Shown here in pieces: positions 54,025 through 63,388 of a stretch of DNA of 64,000 bases (positions are counted from its first letter, which is position 1; every line of letters starts with the position of its first letter). Source of the DNA: Shewanella indica. GTDB taxonomy: Bacteria > Pseudomonadota > Gammaproteobacteria > Enterobacterales > Shewanellaceae. The position numbers and the translations under genes are program-made. The stretch is taken from positions 1-64,000 of the forward strand of contig NZ_NIJK01000025.1 of assembly GCF_002836975.1 (NCBI RefSeq). Reading direction: 5' to 3'. The notes under the pieces were generated by a model that ran no database searches, had not been told where the DNA came from, and was given only the letters and a program-made list of their open reading frames with translations.

Positions 54025-55191
54025 ATGTCTAAGCATTCATCCGTTTCACTGCGCCCGCAGCGCCGCGCTATCTCGCTTGCAGCGGCTCTCTCGACGGCAG
54101 CTTTGTTGACAGCTACCGTGAGTGGCTCTGCACTGGCTGAAAATTCAGCGCCATCGGTACTGAAGGATATCCGCCTGCCCCAGGGCTTTAAGATAGAAGT
54201 CTATCTGGATAATGTCGCCAATGCCCGCCAGATGGCGCTTGGCAGCCAGGGCACACTCTTTATCGGCAGTCGCGGCGAAGGTAAAGTCTATGCCGCAATA
54301 GATACAGATGCCGATGGCCGCCATGACAGGGTTAAAGTGATCGCCTCCGGGCTCAATATGCCTTCCGGGCTGGCTTTTCGGGACCAGACTCTCTATGTAG
54401 GCGCCGTGAGCCAAATTCTTGCCTTCGATAATATCGAGCAGCAACTGAGTCAGAATGCTTCCCCGAGCTACCGAATCTTTTATGATGACTTACCCACAGA
54501 TAAGCATCACAGCTGGAAATACCTCAAGTTTGCCGCCGACGGTCGCCTGTATATACCCATAGGCGCACCTTGCAATATCTGTGATGCCGGCAGCGACTAC
54601 AGCAAAATAATCAGCCTGGACCTCCAAAGCAAACAACCAAGACTCGAAGCTGCCGGTGTGCGCAACAGTGTCGGTTTCGACTTCGACCCCGTCAGTGGCC
54701 AGCTGTGGTTTACCGACAATGGCCGCGACATGATGGGAGACGATATGCCAGCCGATGAGCTCAATCATTTGAGTCAACGCGGCCAGCATTTTGGTTATCC
54801 CTACGTTCATCAAGGGGATACCCTGGATCCTGAATTCGGCAAAGGTAAGCAGCTTGCCGATTTCAGCCCACCTGAAGTCAAATTGGGCGCCCATGTAGCA
54901 GCGCTGGGGATGACCTTCTATCGCGGCGATAGCTTCCCCAAGGCCTATCACGGCGGCATTTTTATTGCCGAGCACGGCTCCTGGAACCGGTCCAGCAAGG
55001 TAGGATATCGAGTGCGTTTCGTGCCGATAAAACAGGGCAAGGCCGGTGAACCTCAGGTGTTTGCCGAAGGCTGGCTCAAGGGCGAAACCGTATCCGGACG
55101 CCCCGCCGATGTACTGCAGTTACCGGATGGTTCCTTGCTGGTAGCCGATGATGCCCAAGGCCGCCTCTATCGCATCTTTTATTCGGGCTGA
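54025..55191 (+). CDS. Exported sorbosone-dehydrogenase-like beta-propeller protein (PQQ-glucose-dehydrogenase fold)
   Basis: The 388-residue protein has a twin-arginine-like RPQRRAISLA segment within its signal peptide, cleaved near ALA-ENS. The rest is a six-bladed propeller typical of sorbosone/PQQ sugar dehydrogenases (GFKIEVYLDNVANARQM at the start, later AEHGSWNRS and RPADVLQLPDGSLLVADD). Cys pair CNIC is conserved in related proteins. True sugar oxidation is unproven; many homologues have no known substrate. AAGGAGG precedes the start. The TAT-like arginine pair is only suggestive. Confidence 0.82.
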   Translation: MSKHSSVSLRPQRRAISLAAALSTAALLTATVSGSALAENSAPSVLKDIRLPQGFKIEVYLDNVANARQMALGSQGTLFIGSRGEGKVYAAIDTDADGRHDRVKVIASGLNMPSGLAFRDQTLYVGAVSQILAFDNIEQQLSQNASPSYRIFYDDLPTDKHHSWKYLKFAADGRLYIPIGAPCNICDAGSDYSKIISLDLQSKQPRLEAAGVRNSVGFDFDPVSGQLWFTDNGRDMMGDDMPADELNHLSQRGQHFGYPYVHQGDTLDPEFGKGKQLADFSPPEVKLGAHVAALGMTFYRGDSFPKAYHGGIFIAEHGSWNRSSKVGYRVRFVPIKQGKAGEPQVFAEGWLKGETVSGRPADVLQLPDGSLLVADDAQGRLYRIFYSG

Positions 55192-55199
55192 TTTTTGTC

Positions 55200-55432
55200 C
55201 GAAACACAGTGTTCAAGGGCAGCGCGCGCCGTCCTGTCGTGATATTATCTGCAGCCATTATCGCCCGGCCTTGGGAACAACGCCGGGTTAAGGAGGGTGC
55301 GAACCACGCCTTGTATCCAGGCCTGTAGACCAACGCAGAGCACTCATGGAACGGGTTTGCACCGTCCGTTACTGTACCCGACCTGGAAACAGGCAAAATA
55401 TTATAAATAAAATCAGTAGTTAAGGAGTTATC
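55200..55432 (+). promoter_or_regulatory. Promoter and long structured leader of purEK
   Basis: An extended -10 candidate TGATATTAT lies at 55240-55248, so transcription may begin near 55255 and leave about 180 bases before the purE start. Within it are CCCGGC/GCCGGG (55264-55269 with 55282-55287), GCCTGT/ACAGGC (55321-55326 with 55389-55394), and, inside the latter, CGGGT/ACCCG (55352-55356 with 55376-55380). The region is GC-rich, non-coding on the sense strand and ends in an AT-rich stretch before TAAGGAG. A GCAAAC half-site of a PurR box occurs in the minus strand near 55355-55361. Function as attenuator, riboswitch or free RNA is open. Confidence 0.45.
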
Positions 55433-55924
55433 ATGCAAGCCCTCGTTGCTGTTGTAATGGGTTCCAAGAGTGATTGGCCCACCATGGAAGCGGCCGCAGA
55501 GATCATGGATTCTCTCAAGGTGCCCTACCATGTCGAAGTGGTTTCGGCCCATAGAACCCCAGACAAGTTGATGGAATTTGCCGCATCAGCAGCAGACAAA
55601 GGATACAAGGTCATCATAGGCGGTGCCGGCGGCGCCGCTCACCTGCCGGGTATGATAGCTTCCAAGACCCGCTTGCCTGTACTGGGCGTGCCGGTACAAA
55701 GCAAGGCTCTCAGCGGCATGGACAGTCTGTTGTCGATAGTGCAGATGCCCAAGGGGATTGCCGTAGGAACGCTGGCCATAGGGACAGCCGGGGCATTCAA
55801 TGCCGGCCTGCTGGCCTGCCAGATGCTGGCAACTCAGGACTCGCAACTGGCCGAGCGCCTCGAAGCCTTCCGCGAAGCTCAGACCCGCGCGGTACTGGAT
55901 AATCCGGATCCGAGGGAAGACTGA
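55433..55924 (+). CDS. purE: 5-(carboxyamino)imidazole ribonucleotide mutase
   Basis: This enzyme converts N5-CAIR to CAIR in purine synthesis. The 163-residue protein has the GSKSDWPTM and SAHRTP motifs and the [12 protein letters not shown] loop of bacterial class I PurE. TAAGGAG lies correctly before the ATG. The stop is one base before purK, with which it acts in sequence. Confidence 0.96.
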   Translation: MQALVAVVMGSKSDWPTMEAAAEIMDSLKVPYHVEVVSAHRTPDKLMEFAASAADKGYKVIIGGAGGAAHLPGMIASKTRLPVLGVPVQSKALSGMDSLLSIVQMPKGIAVGTLAIGTAGAFNAGLLACQMLATQDSQLAERLEAFREAQTRAVLDNPDPRED

Positions 55925-55925
55925 G

Positions 55926-57005
55926 ATGGCTGACAAGAGAGTTTGGGTACTGGGCGATGGCCAACTGGGTGCCATGTTGCGTCATGCCGGCCAACCGCTG
56001 GCGATAGATGTCCGCCCGGTGGATATCATGGCGCCAAGCGATGAAAAGTTGCCGCTGACAGACACAGATATTATTACTGCCGAACGTGAGCAGTGGCCCG
56101 AGTCACCCCTGAGCCTGCAATTATCGCAGCACTGTCATTTCATCAATGGTCCGGTATTTGGCCGCCTCGCCGACAGATACACCCAAAAATCCCTGCTGGA
56201 TCAGCTCAAGGTGGCCACTGCGCCTTGGGAACTGCTGGACGAAAACACCCAAGTTAATGATCTTTATCACAAATATGGTGAAAGAGTTCTACTGAAACGC
56301 CGCACCGGCGGCTATGATGGCAAGGGACAACACTGGCTGAAACAGGTCGAGTCGAGCACTATCCCAGCCGATTGGCGTAATGAGGCGATTGCCGAGCAGG
56401 CGATCCCCTTCGATGAAGAAGTGTCTCTGGTTGGGGTTCGCAGCCGCAGCGGCGAGTGCTTCTTTTATCCCTTAACGCTCAATTTGCATCAAGATGGCAT
56501 TCTGATGGCATCGATAGCCCCCTTGGCCCGGTTGCAACCATTGCAGGCCGAGGCCGAAACTATGCTCAGCAGTATAATGCATGAGCTGGAGTATGTTGGG
56601 GTGATGGCGATGGAGTGTTTCCGGGTGGGCGATCACCTGCTGGTCAATGAACTGGCGCCAAGGGTGCATAACTCAGGGCACTGGACTCAGGCAGGCACTC
56701 ATATGGATCAGTTCCAGCTGCACCTGCGGGCCCTGTGCGAATTGCCACTGATGACGCCTCAGGTTAACTTCCAGTGTGTAATGGTCAACCTGATAGGCAT
56801 AGATAAGGACGACCGTTGGCTGAGCCTGGCCAATGCCGAGCTATTCTGGTACGACAAAGAGGTGCGCCCCGGCCGCAAGGTAGGCCACCTGAACTTGTCG
56901 GTACTGGATAAAAACGCGCTGGCAAACAGCATCAGCCAGCTTAAGCAGTGGATGCCGACTCAGTATCAGGCACCACTCTCATGGATACAGGCAGAGTTTG
57001 ACTGA
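55926..57005 (+). CDS. purK: 5-(carboxyamino)imidazole ribonucleotide synthase
   Basis: This is an ATP-grasp enzyme that makes N5-CAIR from AIR, bicarbonate and ATP. The 359-residue protein has the N-terminal GDGQLGAML Rossmann-like motif, the ATP-binding RRTGGYDGKGQ loop, and the metal-binding NELAPRVHNSGHWT motif. The ATG at 55926 directly follows the purE stop. It ends in a good terminator. Confidence 0.96.
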   Translation: MADKRVWVLGDGQLGAMLRHAGQPLAIDVRPVDIMAPSDEKLPLTDTDIITAEREQWPESPLSLQLSQHCHFINGPVFGRLADRYTQKSLLDQLKVATAPWELLDENTQVNDLYHKYGERVLLKRRTGGYDGKGQHWLKQVESSTIPADWRNEAIAEQAIPFDEEVSLVGVRSRSGECFFYPLTLNLHQDGILMASIAPLARLQPLQAEAETMLSSIMHELEYVGVMAMECFRVGDHLLVNELAPRVHNSGHWTQAGTHMDQFQLHLRALCELPLMTPQVNFQCVMVNLIGIDKDDRWLSLANAELFWYDKEVRPGRKVGHLNLSVLDKNALANSISQLKQWMPTQYQAPLSWIQAEFD

Positions 57006-57011
57006 AAAACG

Positions 57012-57036
57012 GGCGGGCAAGGGTTGCCCGCCTTTT
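57012..57036 (+). terminator. Terminator after purK
   Basis: GGCGGGCAA (57012-57020) pairs with TTGCCCGCC (57024-57032) around GGG, followed by TTTT. It begins 6 bases after the purK stop. Confidence 0.93.
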
Positions 57037-57073
57037 ACGACTGTTCAAGGCATAACTTTAGGGCTTTCAGGAT

Positions 57074-58294
57074 TTGTTGGATCAGAACGGACTCAAAAAG
57101 CAGAAGATAGACACATTGGATCTGCGTTATCATCTGCTGCTTATGTTACTGCCGCTGCTACTGATAGCCTTATTATTTTGGGTCACCAGTCCAGCCGGAG
57201 AACTTCCCTGGCTGCAGTGGGTCGGGGTTTCTGTCATCTATTTCATGGCCTATAGTCTGGGCTACTTTGTCCACCAAGGGCGCCTGGGCCGGCTGTGGCG
57301 ACACCTGGAACAGGTGCTGGGTATCAACGAAGCCACCTTCGAGTTGGTGCATCTTTCCAGCCAATACGAAACCGAACACGCCTTCCTCAATGCCCTGCTG
57401 GGTAAAGCCGTCGCCATGATAGATGGCGCCGAAATGGGCTCTATCATACTGGTGGACCCCGGCAGTAATAAGTTACATTTTGAATCAGCTTTAGGGCTGG
57501 ATATGACCAAATTGCAACGGCTGAATATGACCCTGGAGCAGTCTTTCGCATACAGGTTGACCAATGGCCGCTGCGACCGGGTAGTCGTGGTCAACGATAT
57601 GCGCAAACTCAACGCCCAGAGTGGTCTGAGTCCTGAAGCTCAAGCATTATTGTTAAATGCAGCCGCCCCTCCCATTAGCGCGACGCTTTCAAGCCCACTC
57701 CATATAGATGGCAAACTCTATGCCATGCTCAATCTCGACAGTTCATTGGTTGCCAGCTTCAGCAGCTATGACAGGGATCTGGTGGCTATTTTGACCCATG
57801 AAGCCGCCAATGCCATCGCCCTGTACCAAAAGTCCCGTCAGATCCACCAATTGGCTAACTTTGACAGTCTGACGGGGCTCGCCAATCGCAAGTATTTTGA
57901 AGAGCAAACCCAGAAGTGGCAGCCCAAAAACAACATAGAAAGCATGCTGGTGCTGCTGGATATGGATAACCTGAAAAAAATCAATGATAGTCTGGGGCAC
58001 GGTGCCGGTGACTTTGCACTCAAACGTTTGGCAACCGAGCTGAAACTCGCTTTTCCGACACCGGCACTGGTGAGCCGCTTTGGCGGCGATGAGTTTGTGC
58101 TGCTCTGCTACGGCAGTGAAACTTGGCTCAGAGAACGCTTACAGCAAGTCGAGACCAAGCTGACCACCGATAAGGTTGCCGTGTATTTCAGCGCTGGCAT
58201 CGCACCTTTCAATGGCGATGTGGAGCAGAGTCTCAGATTGGCAGACAACCAGATGTACCAATATAAAAAAGCCCGCAAGAGTGAGCTCAAATAA
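57074..58294 (+). CDS. Membrane-bound GAF-GGDEF diguanylate cyclase
   Basis: This is a probable producer of cyclic di-GMP. Two membrane segments lie near the N-terminus (about residues 20-39 and 47-66), then a GAF domain (about 90-250) and a GGDEF domain (from about 263, DSLTGLANRKYF, with intact RFGGDEF). No RxxD inhibitory site is seen at the usual place before GGDEF, so product inhibition is unlikely. The start seems to be TTG (57074 or 57077) with AGGA close upstream; this is uncertain. Confidence 0.87.
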   Translation: MLDQNGLKKQKIDTLDLRYHLLLMLLPLLLIALLFWVTSPAGELPWLQWVGVSVIYFMAYSLGYFVHQGRLGRLWRHLEQVLGINEATFELVHLSSQYETEHAFLNALLGKAVAMIDGAEMGSIILVDPGSNKLHFESALGLDMTKLQRLNMTLEQSFAYRLTNGRCDRVVVVNDMRKLNAQSGLSPEAQALLLNAAAPPISATLSSPLHIDGKLYAMLNLDSSLVASFSSYDRDLVAILTHEAANAIALYQKSRQIHQLANFDSLTGLANRKYFEEQTQKWQPKNNIESMLVLLDMDNLKKINDSLGHGAGDFALKRLATELKLAFPTPALVSRFGGDEFVLLCYGSETWLRERLQQVETKLTTDKVAVYFSAGIAPFNGDVEQSLRLADNQMYQYKKARKSELK

Positions 58295-58349
58295 ATAAAG
58301 AACCGGATCCCAATGACGGGGTTACAGAAGTCGGTAACAAGGAGAAGCT

Positions 58350-60659
58350 ATGCATAAACATCTCACCATCATGACAATGTTGGTCGTGGGCACATCGACT
58401 TTGCTGCAACAGGCACAAGCGGCACAAAACCTCTCTTCCTTAATGGTGGAAATCCGCCAGCAGGATGGTATCCCTCATTATTACAATCTGGCCAGTGGCA
58501 TGCCCCTCAATGGTGAGATCTCCATCATTCGCGATAACCAAGGTTATACCCAAGCGACTTTCTCTCAAGGATTGCCCAATGGCCGCTGGCAGGTATTTCA
58601 CCCCAACAATGCCAAATTGATTGAGGGCCAGTATTTCCAGGGTTATCAGAATGGCAGCTGGCGCATGTATGACCTCAGCGGCCAGATGACCGAATTACAG
58701 GTGTTCAACAAGGGCGTACCCGAAGGGGAATGGCAAACCTTTGACAGCAATGGCCGCCTCAATGAAAGCGTATTCTACCGCAGCGGCAATAAAGAGCTGG
58801 TCAAGCGCTTCTACGCCAGCGGTAAACTCAAGGCCAGTGAAACCTATACCGATAACCTGCGCCATGGCCAGTGGCAGAGCTTCTATGAAAACGGCACCCA
58901 GGCCCAAAGCCAGCAATATGCCAACAACCAACTCTTTGGCGAGTATCTGGAACAAAACGCCCAGGGGGTAATCAAGGTCAAGGGCCAATTCGATGCCAAT
59001 GGCCAACGTCAGGGCGTCTGGCAGAGCTTTTTTGATGATGGCAGCAAAGAGAGCGAAACCCGTTTCAGCGCCGGAGAACGGGACGGCGAAAGCCTGAAAT
59101 ATCACCCCGGCGGTGAACTGGCAATCAAATGTACTTACCGCGCAGGTAAACGCCAGGGCCAATGCCAAACCTTCGACGATAAAGGCGTGCTGCTGGGCAA
59201 TGAACACTTCAGTGACGGCGAAAAAGATGGCCCCCAGGAGTACTTCAACAGTGAAGGCAAACGGGTCATAGAGCAGCACTACAAAAGCGGCCAGCAAACC
59301 GGCGTACAGAAGCGCTTTCATCCCAATGGCCAGCTGGCCGAGCTGGAAACCTTCCACGACAGCCAATTGAGCGACAACGGTCAATATCCCCGCCATGGCA
59401 AGTATGAACGTTTCGATATCGACGGCAAACCCCTGGAAAAGTCCCAGTTCGCCATGGGCCTGCTGGATGGCTTATATCAGCGTTTCAGCGCCGGCGTGTT
59501 GCAAGAGTCCAGCCAATGGCAACGGGGAAAACGTCACGGCGACTTTATCCGTTACTTCCCGAACGGGGAAAAACGCAGCCTGGTGCAATATCAGCATGAT
59601 AAGCAAACCGGAAAGTCCATCCGCTACTTTGAAGATGGCACAGTGCAAGAACAGGGCGAAGTCATAGACGGTAAATGGGTCGGCAAGTATGAGAGCTTCT
59701 ACGACAATGGCAAGCCCAGGGAGTTAGCCCACTATGCCAAAGACAAGGCCGCCAAGGATTATCGTTATCCGCTTGATGGCGCCTTCAAGCGCTGGTACGC
59801 CAACGGCGATCCCAATGAGGAAGGCGCATATCTCAACGGCGACAAGGACGGGCTCTGGATTCAGTATCGCGAAGGGGTCAAGAGCCGGGAGCAGACCTTT
59901 GTCAAAGGCAAACTCAATGGCCAATATGCCGAGTATTATCATGGCCGCCGCCGGGTTACGGGGGAGTACCTGGACAATAAGAAGACAGGTAGCTGGATAG
60001 ACTACCGCTACGAAGAGGACGATCCCACCTTCGGCACCATCCCCGAGGGCAATGTCAGGATCAAGAGCCAGTGGCAGCTCGGCAAGTTGCATGGCGCACG
60101 CGAGCACTACAGCTTCAAGGGCATCCTTTATCGCAAGGAAACCTATGCCAATGGCGACAAGAGCGGCAACTACAGCGAGTACTATGTCAACAATGGGCAG
60201 CAGAAACTGGCCGGCGAGTTGTTAAAAGGGGCCAAAACCGGCCAGTGGCAAAGCTGGTTTGAAGATGGCATGCTCGCCGCCAGTCAGGAGTTCAAGGACG
60301 ATGTACTGCACGGCAAGTCAGAGCAGTATTACAGCAACGGTCAGTTAAAGCAGCAAGCCAACTACAGGCAGGGCAAACTCGATGGCAAACTGAGCCAGTA
60401 CTTCCAAAATGGTAAACCACAGAGCCATGAACAATGGCTCAAGGGGCAGAAAGAGGGTGAAGCCAGTTACTTCCACAACAACGGCAAGCTGGCCGAGAAA
60501 GGCACCTTCCTCAGGGACAGAAAAGAGGGACTGTGGCAGACCTTCTGGACCAATGGTGAGAAGCGTACCGAAGGCAGCTATATCAGCAATCGCGAATCAG
60601 GTGACTGGAACTTCTATGACCAATTCGGCAAGCTGATAAAGACTGAACACCATGGTTAA
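58350..60659 (+). CDS. Exported protein of tandem MORN-type (YwqK-like) repeats
   Basis: The 769-residue protein has a signal peptide (cleaved near AQA-AQN) and then about 28 repeat units of roughly 23-27 residues with a consensus G-x-W/Y-x-x-F/Y ... NG, for example NGRWQVF, NGSWRMY, HGQWQSF, DGLWIQY, TGQWQSW, SGDWNFY. The repeats fill the protein to its end and make an elongated beta-sheet surface. Short members of this repeat family are annotated as YwqK antitoxin components, but here no toxin is adjacent and the signal peptide argues against that role. AAGGAG precedes the ATG. It may bind peptidoglycan, protein or lipid in the periplasm. Confidence 0.85.
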   Translation: MHKHLTIMTMLVVGTSTLLQQAQAAQNLSSLMVEIRQQDGIPHYYNLASGMPLNGEISIIRDNQGYTQATFSQGLPNGRWQVFHPNNAKLIEGQYFQGYQNGSWRMYDLSGQMTELQVFNKGVPEGEWQTFDSNGRLNESVFYRSGNKELVKRFYASGKLKASETYTDNLRHGQWQSFYENGTQAQSQQYANNQLFGEYLEQNAQGVIKVKGQFDANGQRQGVWQSFFDDGSKESETRFSAGERDGESLKYHPGGELAIKCTYRAGKRQGQCQTFDDKGVLLGNEHFSDGEKDGPQEYFNSEGKRVIEQHYKSGQQTGVQKRFHPNGQLAELETFHDSQLSDNGQYPRHGKYERFDIDGKPLEKSQFAMGLLDGLYQRFSAGVLQESSQWQRGKRHGDFIRYFPNGEKRSLVQYQHDKQTGKSIRYFEDGTVQEQGEVIDGKWVGKYESFYDNGKPRELAHYAKDKAAKDYRYPLDGAFKRWYANGDPNEEGAYLNGDKDGLWIQYREGVKSREQTFVKGKLNGQYAEYYHGRRRVTGEYLDNKKTGSWIDYRYEEDDPTFGTIPEGNVRIKSQWQLGKLHGAREHYSFKGILYRKETYANGDKSGNYSEYYVNNGQQKLAGELLKGAKTGQWQSWFEDGMLAASQEFKDDVLHGKSEQYYSNGQLKQQANYRQGKLDGKLSQYFQNGKPQSHEQWLKGQKEGEASYFHNNGKLAEKGTFLRDRKEGLWQTFWTNGEKRTEGSYISNRESGDWNFYDQFGKLIKTEHHG

Positions 60660-60839
60660 TCTCCCCCCGGTTTCGCGACTAGAGTTGGGGATTGTGAATT
60701 TTGGCAGCATCTATTGGCGAGAAAATGGGTTCAATAGACAAGTCGCCAAGGCTAGAGTCGTAAGCCAGCCTGATAGCAGCGGCCAATATCAGGTTACCGA
60801 AATAAACAGCCCCTTCCCCAGCCGGCCTCATCCGTAACC

Positions 60840-60871
60840 ATAAAAATGCCGCTTACAAAAGTAAACGGCAT
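60840..60871 (-). terminator. Terminator after ybaY
   Basis: The stem ATGCCG (60846-60851) with CGGCAT (60866-60871), extended by TTAC/GTAA inside, has the T-run (TTTTTA) on the minus strand side, so it terminates the tesB-ybaY unit 38 bases after the ybaY stop. It may also limit readthrough from the repeat-protein gene. Confidence 0.7.
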
Positions 60872-60908
60872 CACGCGACAGAGGGATCCTAGCGCCAATA
60901 TCAAATAA

Positions 60909-61325
60909 TCAAGGTTGTTGTTCCAACTGAGGTATTGGCACCGCCTTCATCAACACTTCGGTGGTGAACTTGTCATTGTTGATCACCGGATATCTGTCAT
61001 AGGTTTGGAAAATCACCCTTCCCTGATACTGGATCATGGCGACCACACCATAGTTGACATCGGACTCAAGGGTTTCAGTCGGTAAAATAAACTTGAACGG
61101 CACCGGCGCCCTGGCGATATCAAAGCTCTTTTGTGCCACGATTACCCCGGGGGTGTCCAAGTCTATGATGGCAATGGTGATACTGGAACCTTGAGGCAAG
61201 GCCACTCTTTCCAAGTAACCAGCGGCCCCGTTGACGATAACAGGAGCTTTGGGGTCAACAGTGACACAGCCGCCTAGAAACACTATCCCAGCAGCAATTA
61301 CCAGTCCTTTCACATACTTAATCAT
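60909..61325 (-). CDS. ybaY: YbaY-family lipoprotein
   Basis: The 138-residue protein has a lipobox LGGC (Cys19) and one immunoglobulin-like beta domain with the YbaY-family sequence ALPQGSSITIAIID, PFKFILPTE and DRYPVINN. In E. coli ybaY is also the neighbour of tesB. Function is unknown. ATG at 61325 with GGGAAAG is preferred over longer upstream frames that overlap tesB. It follows tesB after 11 bases. Confidence 0.85.
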   Translation of the reverse strand: MIKYVKGLVIAAGIVFLGGCVTVDPKAPVIVNGAAGYLERVALPQGSSITIAIIDLDTPGVIVAQKSFDIARAPVPFKFILPTETLESDVNYGVVAMIQYQGRVIFQTYDRYPVINNDKFTTEVLMKAVPIPQLEQQP

Positions 61326-61336
61326 CTTGCTTTCCC

Positions 61337-62200
61337 TTATTTGGCGGTCATTCTCATCAAGCCTTCCTGAGTGGCAGAAGCCACCAGCTCGCCCTGTTGA
61401 TTGAAGAATTGCCCTCGCACATATCCCCGACCGCCACTGGCATTGGGACTCTCTATGGCATAAAGCAGCCATTCCCCCATGTTGACAGGTCGGTGGAACC
61501 AGAGTGAGTGATCTATAGTGGCCATCCGCATCCCCGGGGTCAAAAATGACACCCCATGAGGCTGAGCCGCTGTCACCAAAAAGTTGAAATCCGAAGCGTA
61601 TGCCAATAGGTAGTCGTGCATTTCATGTTCGGGCGGCAAGGCACCATTTGCCCGCATCCATACATGTCGTACGGGCTCAGTAGCCGCCGGAGCTACAGGG
61701 TTAAGCGGATTGACCAGGCGCATTTCAATGGGGGCATCGGCCATAAACTTTTCCAGCATTCTGGAGGGCACCTTATCCCTCATGGTCATTGCCAACTCCT
61801 GCTGATTGAGTATCCCTTCTGGGCCGGGAACCTCTGGCATTTCTGCCTGATGGCTGAAGCCAACTTCCGGCTCCTGGAAGGAGCAAGTCATGTAGAAAAT
61901 CGGCCGCCCTTTCTGAATCGCCTTCACCTGACGGGCGCTGAAACTGCCACCGTCACGCATATTTTCAACTTCGTAGACTATCGGCAGCTTTTCATCGCCT
62001 GCACGTAAAAAATAGGAGTGCAGTGAGTGCACCTGGCGCTCTTGCGGCACAGTTCGACGGGCGGCACTGAGGGCCTGACCCATGACCTGACCACCAAACA
62101 CATGACCAAAACCCAGATCCTGACTCTGGCCCCGATAAAGTCCGATTTCTATCTGTTCAAGCGCGAGCAGTGACAAGAGATCATCTAAAACCTGGCTCAT
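61337..62200 (-). CDS. tesB: Acyl-CoA thioesterase II
   Basis: This enzyme cleaves medium- and long-chain acyl-CoA. The 287-residue double hot-dog protein has the family sequence FGGQVMGQAL near the N-terminus, an SLHSYFLRAGD strand and the second hot-dog domain with active-site aspartate in YASDFNFL and the C-terminal DHSLWFHRP. Adjacent ybaY repeats the E. coli order. It is preceded by the SDR gene on the same strand, 70 bases away. Confidence 0.94.
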   Translation of the reverse strand: MSQVLDDLLSLLALEQIEIGLYRGQSQDLGFGHVFGGQVMGQALSAARRTVPQERQVHSLHSYFLRAGDEKLPIVYEVENMRDGGSFSARQVKAIQKGRPIFYMTCSFQEPEVGFSHQAEMPEVPGPEGILNQQELAMTMRDKVPSRMLEKFMADAPIEMRLVNPLNPVAPAATEPVRHVWMRANGALPPEHEMHDYLLAYASDFNFLVTAAQPHGVSFLTPGMRMATIDHSLWFHRPVNMGEWLLYAIESPNASGGRGYVRGQFFNQQGELVASATQEGLMRMTAK

Positions 62201-62270
62201 AAAACTCTACTAACTGGCTGACATATACCGCAAAGATTAACCCAGAACCGCCCTTCGTGACCAGATGACT

Positions 62271-63155
62271 TTACTCTATCTCTATATCATGCTCAGCGGC
62301 AGCTTGTCTGGCCCAGTTAACAATTTGCGCCTCACCGCTGTCGCTGAAACCCAGCGGCGTGGCCACACTCAACTCTGGCCAGGCTCTGGCCAAAAGCTCA
62401 GGAGTACAAGCATCGGCATTAAAGTAACCCGGCTCTGTCTGCGCTATTCTCACCCGGCTGATACTGCCTGCTGCAGCCAACAAATGTTGCCCATTGGGCG
62501 CCTGCTCACTGAGCAGAAACAACCCGGCTGCCAATGGTGCGCTCAAACCAAATAAAGGTTGTACCGGCAGTGCCAGATGTTGCTCCGTCATAGGGGTGGT
62601 AGCCAAAGGATAGAGACTGTTGACACGGATGTTATGATTGCCGCCTTCACGACTGAGACTATTGGTTAATCCAAACAAAGCCATCTTGGCGCTAGCCCAG
62701 GCACTTTCAAAAAGGTCTCCAAACAGTCCACTAACACCACCCAACAAAAGGATCCGGCCATACTCCTGGGCCTTCATTCGCGACCAGAGGCCGTGACAGA
62801 GAAAGAAGCTGCCATCTAGATCCACCTGCAACTGCCGTCGCCACTGCTGTGGTGTCAGTTTTTCAAATGAGCAAGGGGTATGGATCCCGGCACAGGCCAC
62901 CAACAACTCTATGGTGCCAAAGTGGTCACAAGCTTCCTGCAGCACCAAAGCAACATCTTGCTCATTGGCAACATCACAGTGCCAGGCTTTGGCATCGGCC
63001 CCCAAAGCAGAAATCGCATTCAAGGTATCTTTACAGCTGTCTATGTCCAGCAGTGCCAGACTGGCGCCACGCTGAGCCAAACCTATGGCAAAGGCGCGCC
63101 CCAACCCCGAGGCGGCACCGCTGACAAGGGCTGTCCTGCCCCCAAACCCCATCAT
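62271..63155 (-). CDS. Short-chain dehydrogenase-like protein without catalytic Ser and Tyr
   Basis: The 294-residue protein has the classical SDR cofactor motif SGAASGLGRA and NAG-like VACAGIH. At the active site the expected Tyr of YxxxK is Trp (AWASAK) and the Ser 13 residues earlier is Gly (LLGGVSGL); the Lys is kept. I confirmed the Trp and Gly codons from the bases. The closest familiar relatives are the 17-beta-HSD4/FabG-like multifunctional beta-oxidation type. It probably binds a nucleotide but may not catalyse the usual reaction. AGAGG precedes the start. Confidence 0.8.
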   Translation of the reverse strand: MMGFGGRTALVSGAASGLGRAFAIGLAQRGASLALLDIDSCKDTLNAISALGADAKAWHCDVANEQDVALVLQEACDHFGTIELLVACAGIHTPCSFEKLTPQQWRRQLQVDLDGSFFLCHGLWSRMKAQEYGRILLLGGVSGLFGDLFESAWASAKMALFGLTNSLSREGGNHNIRVNSLYPLATTPMTEQHLALPVQPLFGLSAPLAAGLFLLSEQAPNGQHLLAAAGSISRVRIAQTEPGYFNADACTPELLARAWPELSVATPLGFSDSGEAQIVNWARQAAAEHDIEIE

Positions 63156-63388
63156 ATTAACCTCTGCTTTAGTAATAAGCTCATGAAATACCGGGTATTC
63201 TTTAACAATAAGAACACATAATCCCCTAAGGTTATTTGATTATGGCTGCATTTTTTTAATCCGCACGGGTACAAATGTGCGCTGACTCAAACTCTGTTAA
63301 ATGCATTTATCCGATTGTGCTAACTTTCAAGTGGAAAATTGGTATCCTTAGCATGTTTTCCCATCTTTAACTCTGAAGAATTAACAAG

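Noticed and set aside
55076..55552. 158-codon antisense frame over the purE leader and purE start
   Set aside because: It crosses from one coding gene into another and is not supported by composition; the region is better explained as leader.
60652..60837. Small ORF (61 codons) overlapping the end of the MORN-repeat gene
   Set aside because: It begins within the last codons of the repeat gene, has no separate ribosome binding site and shows no family likeness.
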